64,000 nucleotides of DNA from Boswellia sacra (Eukaryota; Streptophyta; Magnoliopsida; Sapindales; Burseraceae), in NCBI GenBank assembly GCA_013180625.2, contig SNVD02006322.1, positions 124,001 through 188,000 on the forward strand. Direction: 5' to 3'. Shown here piece by piece: positions 12,010 to 23,350 of this stretch. Each line of letters starts with the position of its first letter. The first letter of the stretch is position 1. The position numbers and the translations under genes were made by a program. The notes beneath the pieces are model-generated. The model was not told where the DNA came from. It did not search any database and saw only the letters and a program-made list of their open reading frames with translations.

Positions 12010-12375
12010 GATGCTATGATAAAAAACTCTTCATTGCACCTACTTATTAAGGTTCTTAACACTCTTCATTGTGCCTACTTCTTAGGGTTTCTAACTCTCT
12101 TCAATTCACCTACTTCTTAGGGTTTAGTAACATTCTTTAGTGCGCCTATGCTAAAGGGTTAGAACACTCTTAAGTGCACCTACTTCTTATGATTTTCAAC
12201 ACTCTTTAGTGCGACTCTTCTTAGGGCTTGTGCCTATTCTAAAGGTTTAAAACACTCTTAAGTGCACCTACTTCTTAGAGTTTTCAACACTCTTCAGTGT
12301 GCCTTTTCTTAGGGCTTGTGCCTATTCTAAGGGTTTAAAACACTTTTAAGTGCCCCTACTTCTTAGGGTTTCTTT
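12010..12375. repeat. Higher-order minisatellite (units of about 45-50 bp and 105-110 bp)
   Basis: The unit cactctt..gtgcctacttcttagggtt repeats throughout. In the right half two adjacent sub-units form a longer period of about 107 bp. It directly follows the 20-bp array but has a different sequence. Confidence 0.75.
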
Positions 12376-12429
12376 CTAATGCATGCCTACTAGAAAAGCT
12401 TTTATCATGCACTGCTTTGCGATCTTTAG

Positions 12430-12660
12430 ACCTTCTTATTCTTTGTGCCTTCGGCTAAATATTCTTCGATTTCTTTGGACATTGCATTCGCTGGGTTTCA
12501 TGCCCCTCTTCTAAGTATTCTTCATGCTTCTTCCAATTTTTGTACTCATTGGGTTTCATGCCCTTCTTCGGAGTAGTCTTCATGCCCTCATTCTTTATAC
12601 CCATTGGGTTTCATACCCTCCTTTCGAGTATTCTTGCTTCTATTCTTGATTTATTCTGGT
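12430..12660. repeat. Imperfect repeats with 'gggtttcatgccc'
   Basis: Three to four imperfect units of about 55-65 bp, each with a form of gggtttcatgccc and a gagtattctt block. Third repeat family in a row. Confidence 0.65.
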
Positions 12661-12954
12661 CCACTAGGAAAATTTTTGAGTTCTAACATCCTTCATTCTT
12701 ACATTCATCATGCTCTTTACTAGAGAATCATGTTGTTCATTATCTGACCCACTAGGAATCTTTCCCTTCTCTTTGCAAATTCCTGCAAGATTCAAACATT
12801 TCTCGATGATGTAAAATCAATTTAAATTTTTACCTTATTCAGTGTGTTTTTCAACAAATTGCTTTCTACTATCTAGAGAAATTCTTCCATGTGATTTCGG
12901 TCGAACATTCTATCGACTAATGTTGCATTTCCTTCCTTGTAAGTTGCTAAGGGT

Positions 12955-13135
12955 CGATGTAGAGTCTTTCTTTTCTTTTCTCTCTTCTTTTTTCTCTCTC
13001 TCTCTCTTCTCTCTTCTCTTCTTCTCTTTCTTTCCCTCATTTCTTTCCTTTTTCTTTCTTTTTCTCTATCTCTCTTTTCTTTTCTCTCTTCTTTCTTCTC
13101 TTTTTTTCTTTCTTTCTTCTCTCTTTCTTTCTTTT
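12955..13135. repeat. Polypyrimidine (CT-rich) tract
   Basis: About 180 bp almost entirely C and T on the plus strand, with irregular tctttc and ctctct runs. An open frame crosses it (12842-13204) only because such sequence lacks stops; I do not take it as a gene. Confidence 0.88.
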
Positions 13136-13570
13136 ACCAAATTGCCCCTTATTAAAAGGACAGTCGATCAGATATCTATCCGTCGTCCTATAATTGGTCA
13201 ATAGTCATCTGGTTGTTTAGTTACTGGCTAGCACTTAAGGGCTTGTATAAAGTCTATTCATTCCCTTGTTCCTTCATTCGCGCATAGCTTCTTCATTCTT
13301 CATCTGATTTGCTCCTGATTTTCTCCTACATGTTTATCTCGACTTTCACTTTCAATTAGTGGGTCATTCGATCCATCTTGACTTGAATGAAAGTGATCTG
13401 GTCTAGAAATCGACACTAAAGGGTCTTCCGAAAGATCAAGAGGTGTCCGCTGTCTACGATGTGGCTTCCCACATGATCAATCTGGTATGTACTCGTCTTC
13501 ATTCTTTGGTTTTCCATTTTCTTCTAATTTTATAGGCATGTATTCATGTAGAGACTTCAATTTCTTACTT

Positions 13571-15480
13571 TAGAAATGCCATGAAAACAAGATGTGTGGG
13601 TAATTTCTAGAGCCTATCGTTGGTTTCTAAAGATAGAGAATAAGGCTATTGGGAGTAGGATTGCTGATGCCGGTTTCTATGAGTCTATCACTTGTCTTTC
13701 GCATACCCCTCGGTACATTGATCGTCAGGTGTTAACGACCTTGTATGAGAGGTAGATGGACACAACCCATACATTTCATCTTCCAATTGGCGAGATAACT
13801 ATCACGCCTTTAGACATTGCTACCTTGATTGGCCTTCCATGTGGTGGGGAGGCCATTCGCATTGACGTATGTATTACAGACTTGAGGGATTAGTAAAATT
13901 TGATTTGATAGCTTTTAGGGTGTGAGGTGAAGGTCAAGAGCAACAGGGCCATTCAGTATGCTCTCTTGTATGAATATTGGAGACGAAGATCGAACTTGTC
14001 TCCAATCAAGGTAGACTTGTATGTTCACAGCTTCATTGTTTATCTACTCAGAACGACACTCTTCGCCAATGTGTTAAACACCACTACTTTGACTTTACTT
14101 CCCGCCCTTTAAGATCTCGATCAAGTGAGGGATTTTGATTGGGGCTGTGCTGCTTTTGGCCAGCTATATTTTGGTTTAGATTGAGCTTGTCTAGGGACTG
14201 GATTTGCTCCACTTCTTGAGGTAACTTTTTTCTTCTCTACACCTTCATATTTTGTCTGTATGACTTTCATTTCTGATTCTGCACTATTTATGATAGATGT
14301 GGGTGTATGACTTATGAGTTTTACCATCTCCTATTCCTGCTTGTGAGGATTCTTCCTTCCCCTCGATGAAGAGGTGGACTGCACGTCGTGCAAAGCTTGA
14401 GAGGTCCTATGAGTTAGACTTCTTTCGTGATTATATTCATACGACGACCTAGGTCAAGGTAAAAGACATTATAGTCATTAGTTTATTTATATCATACTTT
14501 TACCATGCTTATTTATTCTTTGCAGATTCGCTTTGAGTAATGGGGTCCTTAGGAGAACTGGTCCACTGCTATGAGGGTTGCTTCCCCCTTCAACTTATAT
14601 CGTATCCTCTTTCCTTTTATGAACAACATGATATGGTATTTGGGTGATTGTGTGTGGGATTATGATAATAGAGTCTACTAATTTGGCCATGGAGCCAGAG
14701 GTGTCAGACTACACGATCAGGATTCACTTGAACGTGATCGAGTTCCCTCATATGACAACTTCTTACATCAATTGGGTTTGAGCCACCTCATTACACACTA
14801 GGCCTGGCCGATTTGTTGCTGATGCTCCTCATCCTCCCATGGTGTCCAATCGAATTGGCAATTCTTCTGTCCGTCATGGGAAAAGGTCGATAGCCTCTTC
14901 TTCAGGTACTAGCACATCAGCTTCTTTTTCTATCGTCGCTCAGCAACCATGCCCACCTCCAACTCCCTCAGCTGCCCTAGTTGTTCTAGCCGGTTAGGTC
15001 ATTGGTGACCTCTAGGCTTATCCTAGTGATGTTATCTATACATAGGATGCCAGAAGACAAATCAGCAGTCATGTGATCACTGAGGATTCAAACATGCCTA
15101 TTCCTTTTATTCCTTAGGACACCACTCTCGTAAGTCTTCTGAGTATATGTTCATTAAGTTTCGTGTCATTCTTTAATCAATGATTAATCATAAAAAAATG
15201 TAATGTGATGCAGGTACCATGATCTTCCATGAAGCGAGCTTTTCATATGCAGGCTACTTCTCATGGATATGTTTTACAGATGTCACATCAATATCAGGCA
15301 AAATATCTTTCTGTGCTTCATGTATGTATGACTTCTATTCTAATAGTTTTTTCTAACTATATGATTCTTTTGATTTCTCAAAATAGTCGTCAAGAGGTTG
15401 CTCACCTGGAGCAAACGGTCAAGCGTTTTTAGCCTTGGGTTGTTCCTTTCTCCTTCGATATCGACAACAATGGCAATGAG
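13571..15480 (+). pseudogene. PMD (MAIN/PP7L-like) transposon-derived gene, decayed
   Basis: Plus-strand coding blocks spread over several exon-like segments: an N-terminal helix region with RQVLTTLYER (13725-13755), then the PMD signature near 13765-13840 (THTFHLPIGEITITPLDIA, LIGLPCGGE). This is followed by an IQYALLYEYWRR segment (13948-13985), the start of the next conserved part (13990-14110) and C-terminal pieces near 14330-14460, 14525-14700 and 15390-15470. PMD proteins include the host factors MAIN and MAIL1 and many Mutator-like or retroelement passengers. Several internal stops (13756, 13894, 14449, 14537, 14687) show it is not functional. Given the repeats around it I take it as transposon-borne, not a host MAIN-like gene. 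Confidence 0.68.
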
Positions 15481-15489
15481 TGAGGATTG

Positions 15490-16060
15490 CACCACCGGCT
15501 TCTTTCATGATTTCTCTTGTTCATCCAATTTCTATGTATGAATTTCTATGATGTATAATCAAATGTAAATAATTTTTAAAAACTTAGTGAAAATTTTATA
15601 TTTTCGACTCCATACACTTTGCGTATTGTGCTAAGTTTACATCTAAATGTGTTCAAATTTGTTTCGACATCATCATTTATTCAATTTTGAAAAAAACTAC
15701 AAAATCTTGAAGTGACGTGCTTGAAATCGCCTATTGGTATGCATTTCGGAAGTCAAAAGATCGTGCAAGAGGTAGGCTAATGGGCTATTTAGCCCTTATA
15801 ACCGTCGGTGACTGTCACATAGTCGATCATCTGTCAGACAGTTAGGGCAGCTATCAGACAATTGGGTAGCTATCAAATGATGGTTGATCGATAGTCAAAT
15901 AGCTTATGGACTGTGTCACCGATGGTTTTCCCTCCTTTTCCCTTTTTTTCTTCATTTTACGCACTATTTAAGTGCTCTTCCTCTTCAATGTTCCTCCACA
16001 CCTCTTCTCTCATTTTTTGAGATTTCTATTCACGTTTTTTAACACTTTTTTGGGTCATTC
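15490..16060. other. Non-coding spacer with dispersed 'gtcagac' repeats
   Basis: AT-rich to 15700. From 15780 to 15910, short repeats (gtcagacagtt, gctatcagacaattg, gctatcaaatgatgg) resemble the motif at 11245-11395. Confidence 0.45.
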
Positions 16061-16063
16061 AAC

Positions 16064-17515
16064 ATGTTTGAAACTTCTCTTAAGATGTTTCAATCTCTTT
16101 TAAAGCCTTTGAAGGATGAAGACTGGAAACGACTAGAATCCGTCAGTCTCTATCATCTGAAGTTCCTTCATCATTTCAAACTCAACATCCCTTTTTTAAA
16201 AGACTGTACAACTTTCTAGGATCCTCACGATGATATCTTCCATTTCAATGGGAAAGAACTTTTCCCCCTGTATGAGGAATTCTTTGTCATACTTGATTGT
16301 CACTCATTTGGTTCTGAAAGCCTCATTCTTCCTATCGTCTAGACACCATGAGCATCTGATCTGGCCCACTTTTTTTCTTCTCGATTTCCACCATGGGCAT
16401 TCACACTAGAGGTGGTAGAGTGATATTATCCTCTATCATGTCTTTGCTTGGAATGATGGACAAGTCTTCATCTGGTTAGCTTCGCCTTCTCCAATTTTGC
16501 CTCTATGCACGGTTCTTGTTGATCTCATCAGACAGTCACGAAGATCCACACCTTGTAACCATCATTCCTCATATGGGACCTAGTTTCACAGTTGTTCCCT
16601 TGATTCTGGTTGAGACACTAATTGGACTAGATCATATCGAGATAAATCTGAGTTAGAGATTCGGTGGCAGTCTACTGCTTCTTCAGGTATTCCATTCCTC
16701 TTCTTAAGCTTTCGAGTTCAGTCATCATCATTTCAATTTTTTTAATGATCGACTATTTGCCTAAGCCACCATCTTCGAGTTTTCGACTTAGCGAGATTGC
16801 CCTAACTTTTGCCCGAGCTGCCCTTTTTGAGTTTTTAACTCAGTGGGTTTTCTTTTTCCTCATGTCCTAACTTTTGCCAAAACTTTCCTTTCAGGTTTTC
16901 AGCTTAGCGGGCTTGCCTTAGCTGCCCTTTTCGGGTTTTTGACTTAGTAGGCTTCTTTTTCTTATTTTCTTTCTTTGTTTCTTTTTCTCATATTTGGTTA
17001 CAAGAGAGATCGTCTATTCTAGCACCGCCTAAAGGGGAATTTCCCTTCATAGTCCTCGGCTTCATACAAGGAGGAGATTTGAGAGACGTTCTTCCTGGAT
17101 CGACTGGCTTTGGACCACTCTTGTTACTCAAATTCAATGGCACTGTCCATGGTGGAGGCTAGAACATGTGACGATAGGAACATATATCGTATGCATGCCT
17201 TTAGCAAGTTTCACCCATAGTTCATTCTATGATCCTGTTAGACTGCGTCGGTCGTATGGACTCAAACAAAGGATTGTAGATTCACCGACTGCTTACGATC
17301 CTGGAAGACTATTTGCTCATTATCTAGAATGCGTGAAGGATTCTTGGCCACATCACACCATTGACAGGAATCTATTCCATCATCTTGATTTTGAGATAGA
17401 CGACCGATATCAGGATTGGGTGACCTTTCAGGCTTTTATTCCTAATCCTTTTATTGGAGCTAGACAGTGTCATGAGCAATATAGTACGCCCATTCGTAGT
17501 CCATTGAAGAGGTAG
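16064..17515 (+). pseudogene. PMD-like transposon gene, copy 2
   Basis: Plus-strand reading in pieces. It has LKPLKDEDWKRLES with FLHHFKLNIPFL (16114-16200), HFNGKELFPLYEEF (16232-16290), PSFTVVPLILVETLIGLD (16578-16635) and RFGGSLLLLQ (16659-16690). After a repeat-bearing gap comes an uninterrupted 115-residue segment (17168-17515) with SSFYDPVRLRRSYGLKQ, the block where PMD proteins have their conserved R..R.FG.. motif. It ends at a TAG at 17513. Copy 1 (9.4-10.2 kb, minus) shares the first four blocks. Stops (e.g. 16216) mark it as a pseudogene. Either an intron or an insertion separates the two halves. Confidence 0.6.
16765..16965. repeat. Imperfect tandem repeat inside PMD copy 2
   Basis: Three imperfect units of about 60-80 bp, with the words gttttcgacttagcg, ttgccctaacttttgcc and gctgccctttt.gag repeated. 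It lies between the coding blocks of PMD copy 2. Confidence 0.65.
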
Positions 17516-17575
17516 AGGTGACATTGTTAGTTTCTTTGTCAGCTTAAATATTAGATGTTTTCCTTTCGTTATTAT

Positions 17576-17740
17576 CACTACAAGAATTTTGTAAATATTT
17601 GTCACTATAAAATTTTTTTATTTGGCGGTCTTTTAAGAATGTGAGAAATATAATATTGTTCTGGAAGTCAAACTTATCTTTTAACCTTCTTTGGCGCTTT
17701 TTGTCTTTTGTTAAGCATATATTTATCACTTCTTTTTTTA
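17576..17740 (+). repeat. Left terminal and subterminal region of the CACTA element
   Basis: Begins CACTACAAGAA and continues with tttggcggtc, gtgagaaatataatat and tttggcgctttttgtc. Positions from about 17600 to 17740 align with 29330-29460, a second internal copy of the same subterminal sequence. Confidence 0.78.
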
Positions 17741-18028
17741 AGCAGTGTCAAGGGACAACTAAAGAAAAAAGAAAGAAAAGACATAAAACCAAAACAAATT
17801 AGACGATACTCAGTGCTTAGGCTATTCTAGAAACTCTGTCTTCAATCTTTCACTCTCACCCCTCTTTCACCTCATTTCACTCTTCAGTTTTGAAGCGGCA
17901 GACTCACTCATGTCTCCTTCTCTTTCGCTCTGTCCTTTGAAGCCCTCATAGATGGCTTCACATAGACTAACGTCCACGCTCATCCGCTCTTCTCTTAGGC
18001 GATCCACCTCTAAATCCCTATTATCTCA

Positions 18029-18163
18029 CTCCTCCCTCACCGTCATCAGATCTAGCCACTTCGAATAGCAAGGATGGGTTGCTTACTTTAGGTTTCTCCT
18101 CCCTCACCGTCATCAGATCTAGCCACTTCGAATAGCAAGGATTGGGTTGCTTACTTTAGGTTT
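18029..18163. repeat. Perfect-type 67-bp tandem duplication
   Basis: 18029-18095 is repeated at 18096-18163 with one inserted t (ggatggg versus ggattggg). The near identity means a recent duplication, in what looks like a 5' leader sequence ahead of the Agenet fragment. Confidence 0.93.
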
Positions 18164-18602
18164 TCGATCTAATCTTTTCTTTGGTTATTTTTTGAGGAAT
18201 GTTGAGCGTTTCGTTTCTTAATCTCATGTTGTTATATGATAGTGCATTACAGATATAAAGCTTATTTCTGTATTTGTTTTTGTTTTTTTTTTAATTTGAA
18301 ACTGAAAACCCTAATTTTGGCATTATACAGAGAAAGAGAAATGACAAAAAAATCACACATTTTCTATCCAGTTCGGGTTTGATTACATGCCGGTGATTCA
18401 AGGAAGGAGTTTTGTAGAGGTGGCTATGGACTTGCTATTATCGTTTCAGGTCTGATTGGTTAATCCCCTATTTTTTAGTTGTTCCTTTTAATTAAATCGA
18501 TCCGCATTTCTGAATCTTATCTAGTGTTTGGAGACTTTTGATGCGATTTGTTATTGTGTTAGAGAGTGGAAAGCTAATCACGTGGTGTTCAGCAAATGAT
18601 GA

Positions 18603-19062
18603 ATGTCAAAGTTACTTGACTTCTCTTTCTTCCCCGTAGGTTCAGAGGTGGAGGTGAGCAGCAACTTGGATAGTTTCAATGGTGCATGGTACACGGCCAA
18701 AGTAATTGAGGTACCACCATTGACTGCTAGCACTCCTCCTCCTCGAAGAAAGATGAAAAGGGATGTCTTTGTTGAGTACCAGACTTTGCTTTCGGATGAT
18801 GGCTCCAAGCTGCTGACAGAGTTCGTGGAGCCTGTTTATGTGAGGCCCCTGCCTCCCTCGACCATGATCAGCATGTTTTCAAAGTGAATGAGGTCGTTGA
18901 TGCATTTCACCTTGATGGGTGGTGGTGAAAGTATAGGGAGAGTCGAATAGTTACACTGTGTGGTTCGAGGACCCACATGAGTTGCTTGATTTAAAATGCT
19001 ATGAGTTGAGGACTTCTTGGGATTGGGATGGTCGCAAGTGGGTTCGGTCTCAAAAGAAGGTA
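18603..19062 (+). pseudogene. Captured fragment: Agenet/DUF724-like gene
   Basis: An open frame (18603-18887) encodes a first Agenet-type Tudor unit: FPVGSEVEVSSNLDSFNGAW, then YTAKVIEV and EPVYVRPLPP. After a frame change, a second unit follows at 18880-19062: FKVNEVVDAFHLDGWW, then SYTVWFEDPHELLD and WDWDGRKWVRSQKK. In plants Agenet domains bind modified histone tails or serve in DUF724 proteins. An in-phase stop after the GWW motif and a frame shift break it. It ends at a likely intron donor after QKK. First of the fragments inside the CACTA borders. Confidence 0.85.
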
Positions 19063-19064
19063 TT

Positions 19065-20295
19065 GTAGCTCAGTTCATTGCTTCATGTGTTTTGTTTTGT
19101 GAATTATGGAGTTGAACGTTATAAAGTTTGTTCCTTTTTGCGTTTCATGGTAAGTGGTAGCATAAAGTTAATTTTTTTATTGGTAGATGTGATAATGTGT
19201 TTGTGGGTTCGTTCGGTTTTGAGTAAACAGTTTATTTTTTTCAGATATTTTCAAAGAGATTGGTGAAACATGCGGAGAATGTTGGTGTCTCTCTTCATTT
19301 TATGATGGGTTTTTCTTCCTGGAATCACGGGGTAATGCTGTAATTTCTAATGTACAAAAGAAAAACTATTTCTTCTATTTTGTATTTCAATTGATTTAGC
19401 CTTCTCTTTCTGCAAAAAAAAATTTATAGGAAATGCCAGAACCCTTTCTTTTTTCAACTGAAGCATCTATAGTCAAGGTTTTTACTGGTTGGGTCATTAT
19501 GTTATAGTTATAGGTACCCTTCTTTTATCTCATCTCATCTTCTTTAACTTTACTTAAGGAGTGAATGTACAAATTAATTTAACAAGAATAAAACAATTTT
19601 GTGTTTGAGTAAATATAAAAAATCTTGTTTAGAGAAATGTTAAATTCAATTGCACTTGCTCTTGCACTAGTATCTTGTTAAGCAGTCCTCTATTTGGACC
19701 CGATTTGTGGTTTTGTTTTTAGATAATTCATGTGGCTCTGTGATTTCATGATCTAAATGATGGGTAGACTTGTAATTTGTATACTCACCTGCTCACCAAC
19801 AAAATTCGTTTCTTGATTTTGTTTGGATGAGAAATGTTATGAATTATAATTGATTGAAACTTGCCAATAAGTGATCCTGACAATGATTTGCTTTGTGCTA
19901 TGCTAGTGGGAAGATAATAAAATCTAATAAGCATTAGTAGAAATCTAGTTCAACTTCTTTTGATTGAAATTTATATTTTAAAAACATTTGAAGAGAAATA
20001 AACAATAAAAAAATTATTGTTGAATAAGGTGTTTAGTTTTGTTACAGCCACGGGGGCCGCTCACATGGCCAATGAAATTTGTTCTCTTAAGCTTGCATGG
20101 TATGAAAAGTGAGCTTCCCAAAATCGGCTTTGCATTTCATGAATTATTTAATCATTTACTTGCTAATTATTGTTGGCCACATTCTTGCTAATGTGAAAAT
20201 GAAACAAGTGATACTAATTATTATATTCTTTTGCATATTCCACTCAATTTGCTGTCAAACTTGAATAGTTTTGTGGCTTTCTTGATTGCAATAAC
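19065..20295. other. Spacer within the CACTA element
   Basis: Mostly AT-rich, intron-like sequence. A short possible exon at 19240-19335 (KRLVKHAENVGVSLHFMMG) is not assigned. Nothing else recognised. Confidence 0.4.
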
Positions 20296-20298
20296 TAG

Positions 20299-20458
20299 AT
20301 TTTCAAGCGTAGAGCTATGCTGGCTGGACATTCGGGGTATGTGAACTCCATGGTCTTGTTGCTAGATGGCTTGTTGTGGGCGACTGAAGGAAAAGATGGG
20401 GTGATATTGTTGTGTGATTCTATGACTGTCATCATCGGTGACAAGTCTAATGACCAGG
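20299..20458 (+). pseudogene. Captured fragment: RACK1-like WD40 repeat
   Basis: Reads [14 protein letters not shown], then [12 protein letters not shown]. The GH...YVN...KDGVILLWD pattern matches one WD40 repeat of RACK1-type proteins, a ribosome-bound scaffold. Only about 50 residues are present. The usual WD is CD here. A RACK1 origin is my best reading; another WD40 gene is possible. Confidence 0.6.
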
Positions 20459-21134
20459 CACACTCTCTTTCTCACTAACAAATTTTAATTTTTTAAATAC
20501 AAATGTATAATCCATTGAAGTGAAATGGTGTTGGGTTTTTTTAATTTGAAATATTTGTTACTATTCGAATCTCGAGAAAGCTCCCACTTGGTGGTGTCAC
20601 GTGGAAGTGAAAGTGAATTGAAGTTTCTGTTTTGTTCAGCTGCTCACAAACAACATTGGAATCTGGTATTGCTTCAGGTTTCTCTGAATGGCCAAGCATG
20701 GATATAAGCTGCGTATCCTCATTTGCTTTTTTTTTTTTTTAATTTATTTTCTTTTTCAAATAAAATTTTATTTAATCTTTTGAAGTTTAAGCTTGAAATT
20801 TGTTGTTGCTTAGTGTTGTTGTCTAGATTTAGTGTTGGATTGGCTTGGATGTGGTTCTGGTGTTTAATTTTAGCTGCAGTTAATTTAGTTATTGTTTAAT
20901 TGATTTTGTTGTTTTGTCGGTGAGGTTTGTTTGGCAGCTGAGAAAATGCCAAATAAATGGGGAGCGAAGTGAATGAAAGTTGAAGTTTTGGTTTTTTTTT
21001 TTTTTAATGCTTGTCTTGTGTTAGTTTACGCAAAGTTGAGCTTGATTTGGAAGGGAAATTTGAAATCTTAAGGTGGTACTTGTTAAAGATTTAGTTTATT
21101 AAACATTTTCATTTGTATTTTCTTGACTGAAAAT

Positions 21135-21602
21135 GAATGTAGAGGAATTTGTGGCACATTCAGTGAATGTGAATTGTCTAAGTATCAGGAAGAAAGCATG
21201 TTGGCTTCTTATGACGGGTGGAGATGACAATAATGTCAATATTTGGGCAACCGGGAAACCCACTTCTTTGATGGTTAGTTTCATCTTCTTATTAACTACT
21301 TGTTATTGATTTTTTGCCTTTAAAAAGTTGATGAGTTTGTTGCGTTAAATGTGTGTGATTACTGAACTTAATGGCCCTTTTATTTTTTACTGAACTCTTA
21401 ACCAGTTCTGTTTAGATTATTTACGTGTTTGGTAGTTTTTTTGGAACTCCCTAATGTGGAATTAGTGCAGAATATGAGAGGTTAAGGTTTTTTCTTTAAA
21501 TAATTTTTGTATATGTTAAAATACAGAGCCTGTGTGGACATACAAGTCCAGTTGAATCCATAGCTTTTGATTCGGTACAGAAGCTTCTTGTCTCTGGTAG
21601 GA
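21135..21602 (+). pseudogene. Captured fragment: katanin p80 (KTN80) WD40 exons
   Basis: Exon-like piece 1 (about 21138-21272) reads VEEFVAHSVNVNCLSIRKKA, then TGGDDNNVNIWATGKPTSLM, followed by a gttagt donor. Piece 2 (21526-21597) reads SLCGHTSPVESIAFDS, then KLLVSG. These match the first WD40 repeats of the microtubule-severing katanin regulatory subunit, including its unusual GKPTSL. Piece 2 runs without a break, in frame, into SEC16-like sequence at about 21598 (SGRKKEALRCAQEG), so the last exon is chimeric. Confidence 0.85.
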
Positions 21603-23350
21603 AAAAAGAAGCTCTACGATGTGCACAAGAAGGTCAATTGTGGGGACCAGCGCTTGTTATTGCATATCAACTTGGTGATCAGGTACTTGCATCACAGTTT
21701 ACATCTTTTAGCAGTCTCTGACTCATGCTACGAATGGTCGAAGGGTATTCCTTTTTTTTTTTAATGTGTTCATTTGTAAAAAGATGTTTGACCGGATTTC
21801 TGCTTGGTGTTGATATGTGTTTGTCCCTTTTACAAATGAATGCAGTTTTATGGTGATACTATGAAGCAAATGGCACTTAACCAGTTAGTGGAAGGGTCAC
21901 CATTGCAGACATTGTGCCTGCTAATTACAGGGCAGCCTGCAAATGTGTTTTCCAATGATAAAACCACTTGTGTAATCCAGATTCTGTAAATACATTTCAA
22001 CAGTCTGTATAGGTATATTAATTTGAGCACTTGTGCTGTTAGTCCCTTTTGCATTGATTACTATGATCTTTTTTATATATTTTCATGTTGAGTTTTCTAT
22101 TATGTCAGTTTGGCTATAGACAAGAGTTTAGTTATAGATTAGTTCTCTATCAATTTGAGATGTCTATCTAATTTATATATGAGAATCTTGAGAAGAAAAT
22201 TTGGTTTTTATGGCATGAAATGCTGATGAATCTTATATTTTACTTTTCAAACCTTTTTTTATTAGTACTTATAGGATTAGGTGCTGAAAAGAACAAGCCC
22301 TTCATATTCCTACTTGTAATTTCAATGTTCCAGAATGTCCTAGAAATAGGTTTGCCTTAGCTTGTTACATGTATATGACTAATTGTTTGAACTACAGATT
22401 GGGCCTAGTTTTTTTATGTTGGATAAATGGGAAGAGAACCTGGCTATCATCACCTCTAACAGAACGAAAAGTGATGAGCTTGTTATTATTCATCTTGGTG
22501 ATTGCTTATGGAAGGAAAGGAGTGAGGTAGGTTGCATGAAGCTTCTTTTCATTTTTCTTGTGAGAGATTTTGTTTCTTCTAGTATTATCCTTACCAGAAA
22601 GTAATGTCCCAGGTTACCGCTGCACATGTATGTTATTTAGTTACTGAATCCAATTTTGAGCCTTATTCAAACAGTGCAAGACTGTGTCTTATGGTGCTGA
22701 TCATTTGAAATTCCTGCGAACATATGCTAGTCCAGAGGCCATTCAGGTTTTTAAACATTTTCCATTTTCTCATCTTAATTAGAATATGGAACCTTAACTA
22801 TGGAATTTCTGAATTTCATTTCGGTACTTTCTTCGCTTTTATTACTTGCTCCTCCTTAATCTTGATGTTTGTTCTTGTCCTCTTGGCATGTAGCTACTAC
22901 CTCGTAAGTCTTTTTTCTTGAAATCAGTTACACTTAGGGTAGTTTTAGGTAAATTCATGTTGCTATAGCTTATTCTTTTGTTGTAAGATGTTGGTTTTGC
23001 TAGCTTTTAATCTTCTTATTTCTAGTAACTACATCTCAACTAGCCTTCTAAATATTTGGGCAGAGGACAGAGTTATATGAGTATGCAAAAGTGCTTGGAA
23101 ATTCTCAATTTATCCTCCTACCTTTTCATCCATATAAGCTTATTTACGCCCACATGTTGGCTGAAGTTGGAAAAGTTGCTGATTCATTGAAGTACGTATG
23201 ATGTTGCAGATTCCTCCTTGTTAAAGAGACAGTTTTTTGCTGAATTTCTTTGCCTTTGTGATTGTGGCATGTTGGTTCAGGTACCGTCAAGCAATTTTGA
23301 AGTCTCTGAAAACTGGTCGAACACCAAAAGTGGAGACATGGAAACAACTA
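21598..23350 (+). pseudogene. Captured fragment: SEC16 (MAIGO5-like) central domain
   Basis: Exon-like pieces in order: RKKEALRCAQEGQLWGPALV (21598-21680), KQMALNQLVEGSPLQTLCLL (21863-21960), WEENLAIITSNRTKSDELVI with HLGDCLWKERSE (22419-22526), YGADHLKF with TYASPEAIQ (22692-22748), TELYEYAKVLGNSQF with FHPYKLIYAHMLAEVGK (23066-23190) and ILKSLKTGRTPKVETWKQL (23292-23350). This is the central conserved domain of SEC16, which organises COPII coat assembly at ER exit sites. Exon order and introns are kept. Frame changes occur in places (e.g. 22620). Confidence 0.87.

Noticed and set aside
12842..13204. Open frame of 120 residues rich in S, F and L
   Set aside because: It arises from a polypyrimidine tract lacking stop codons.
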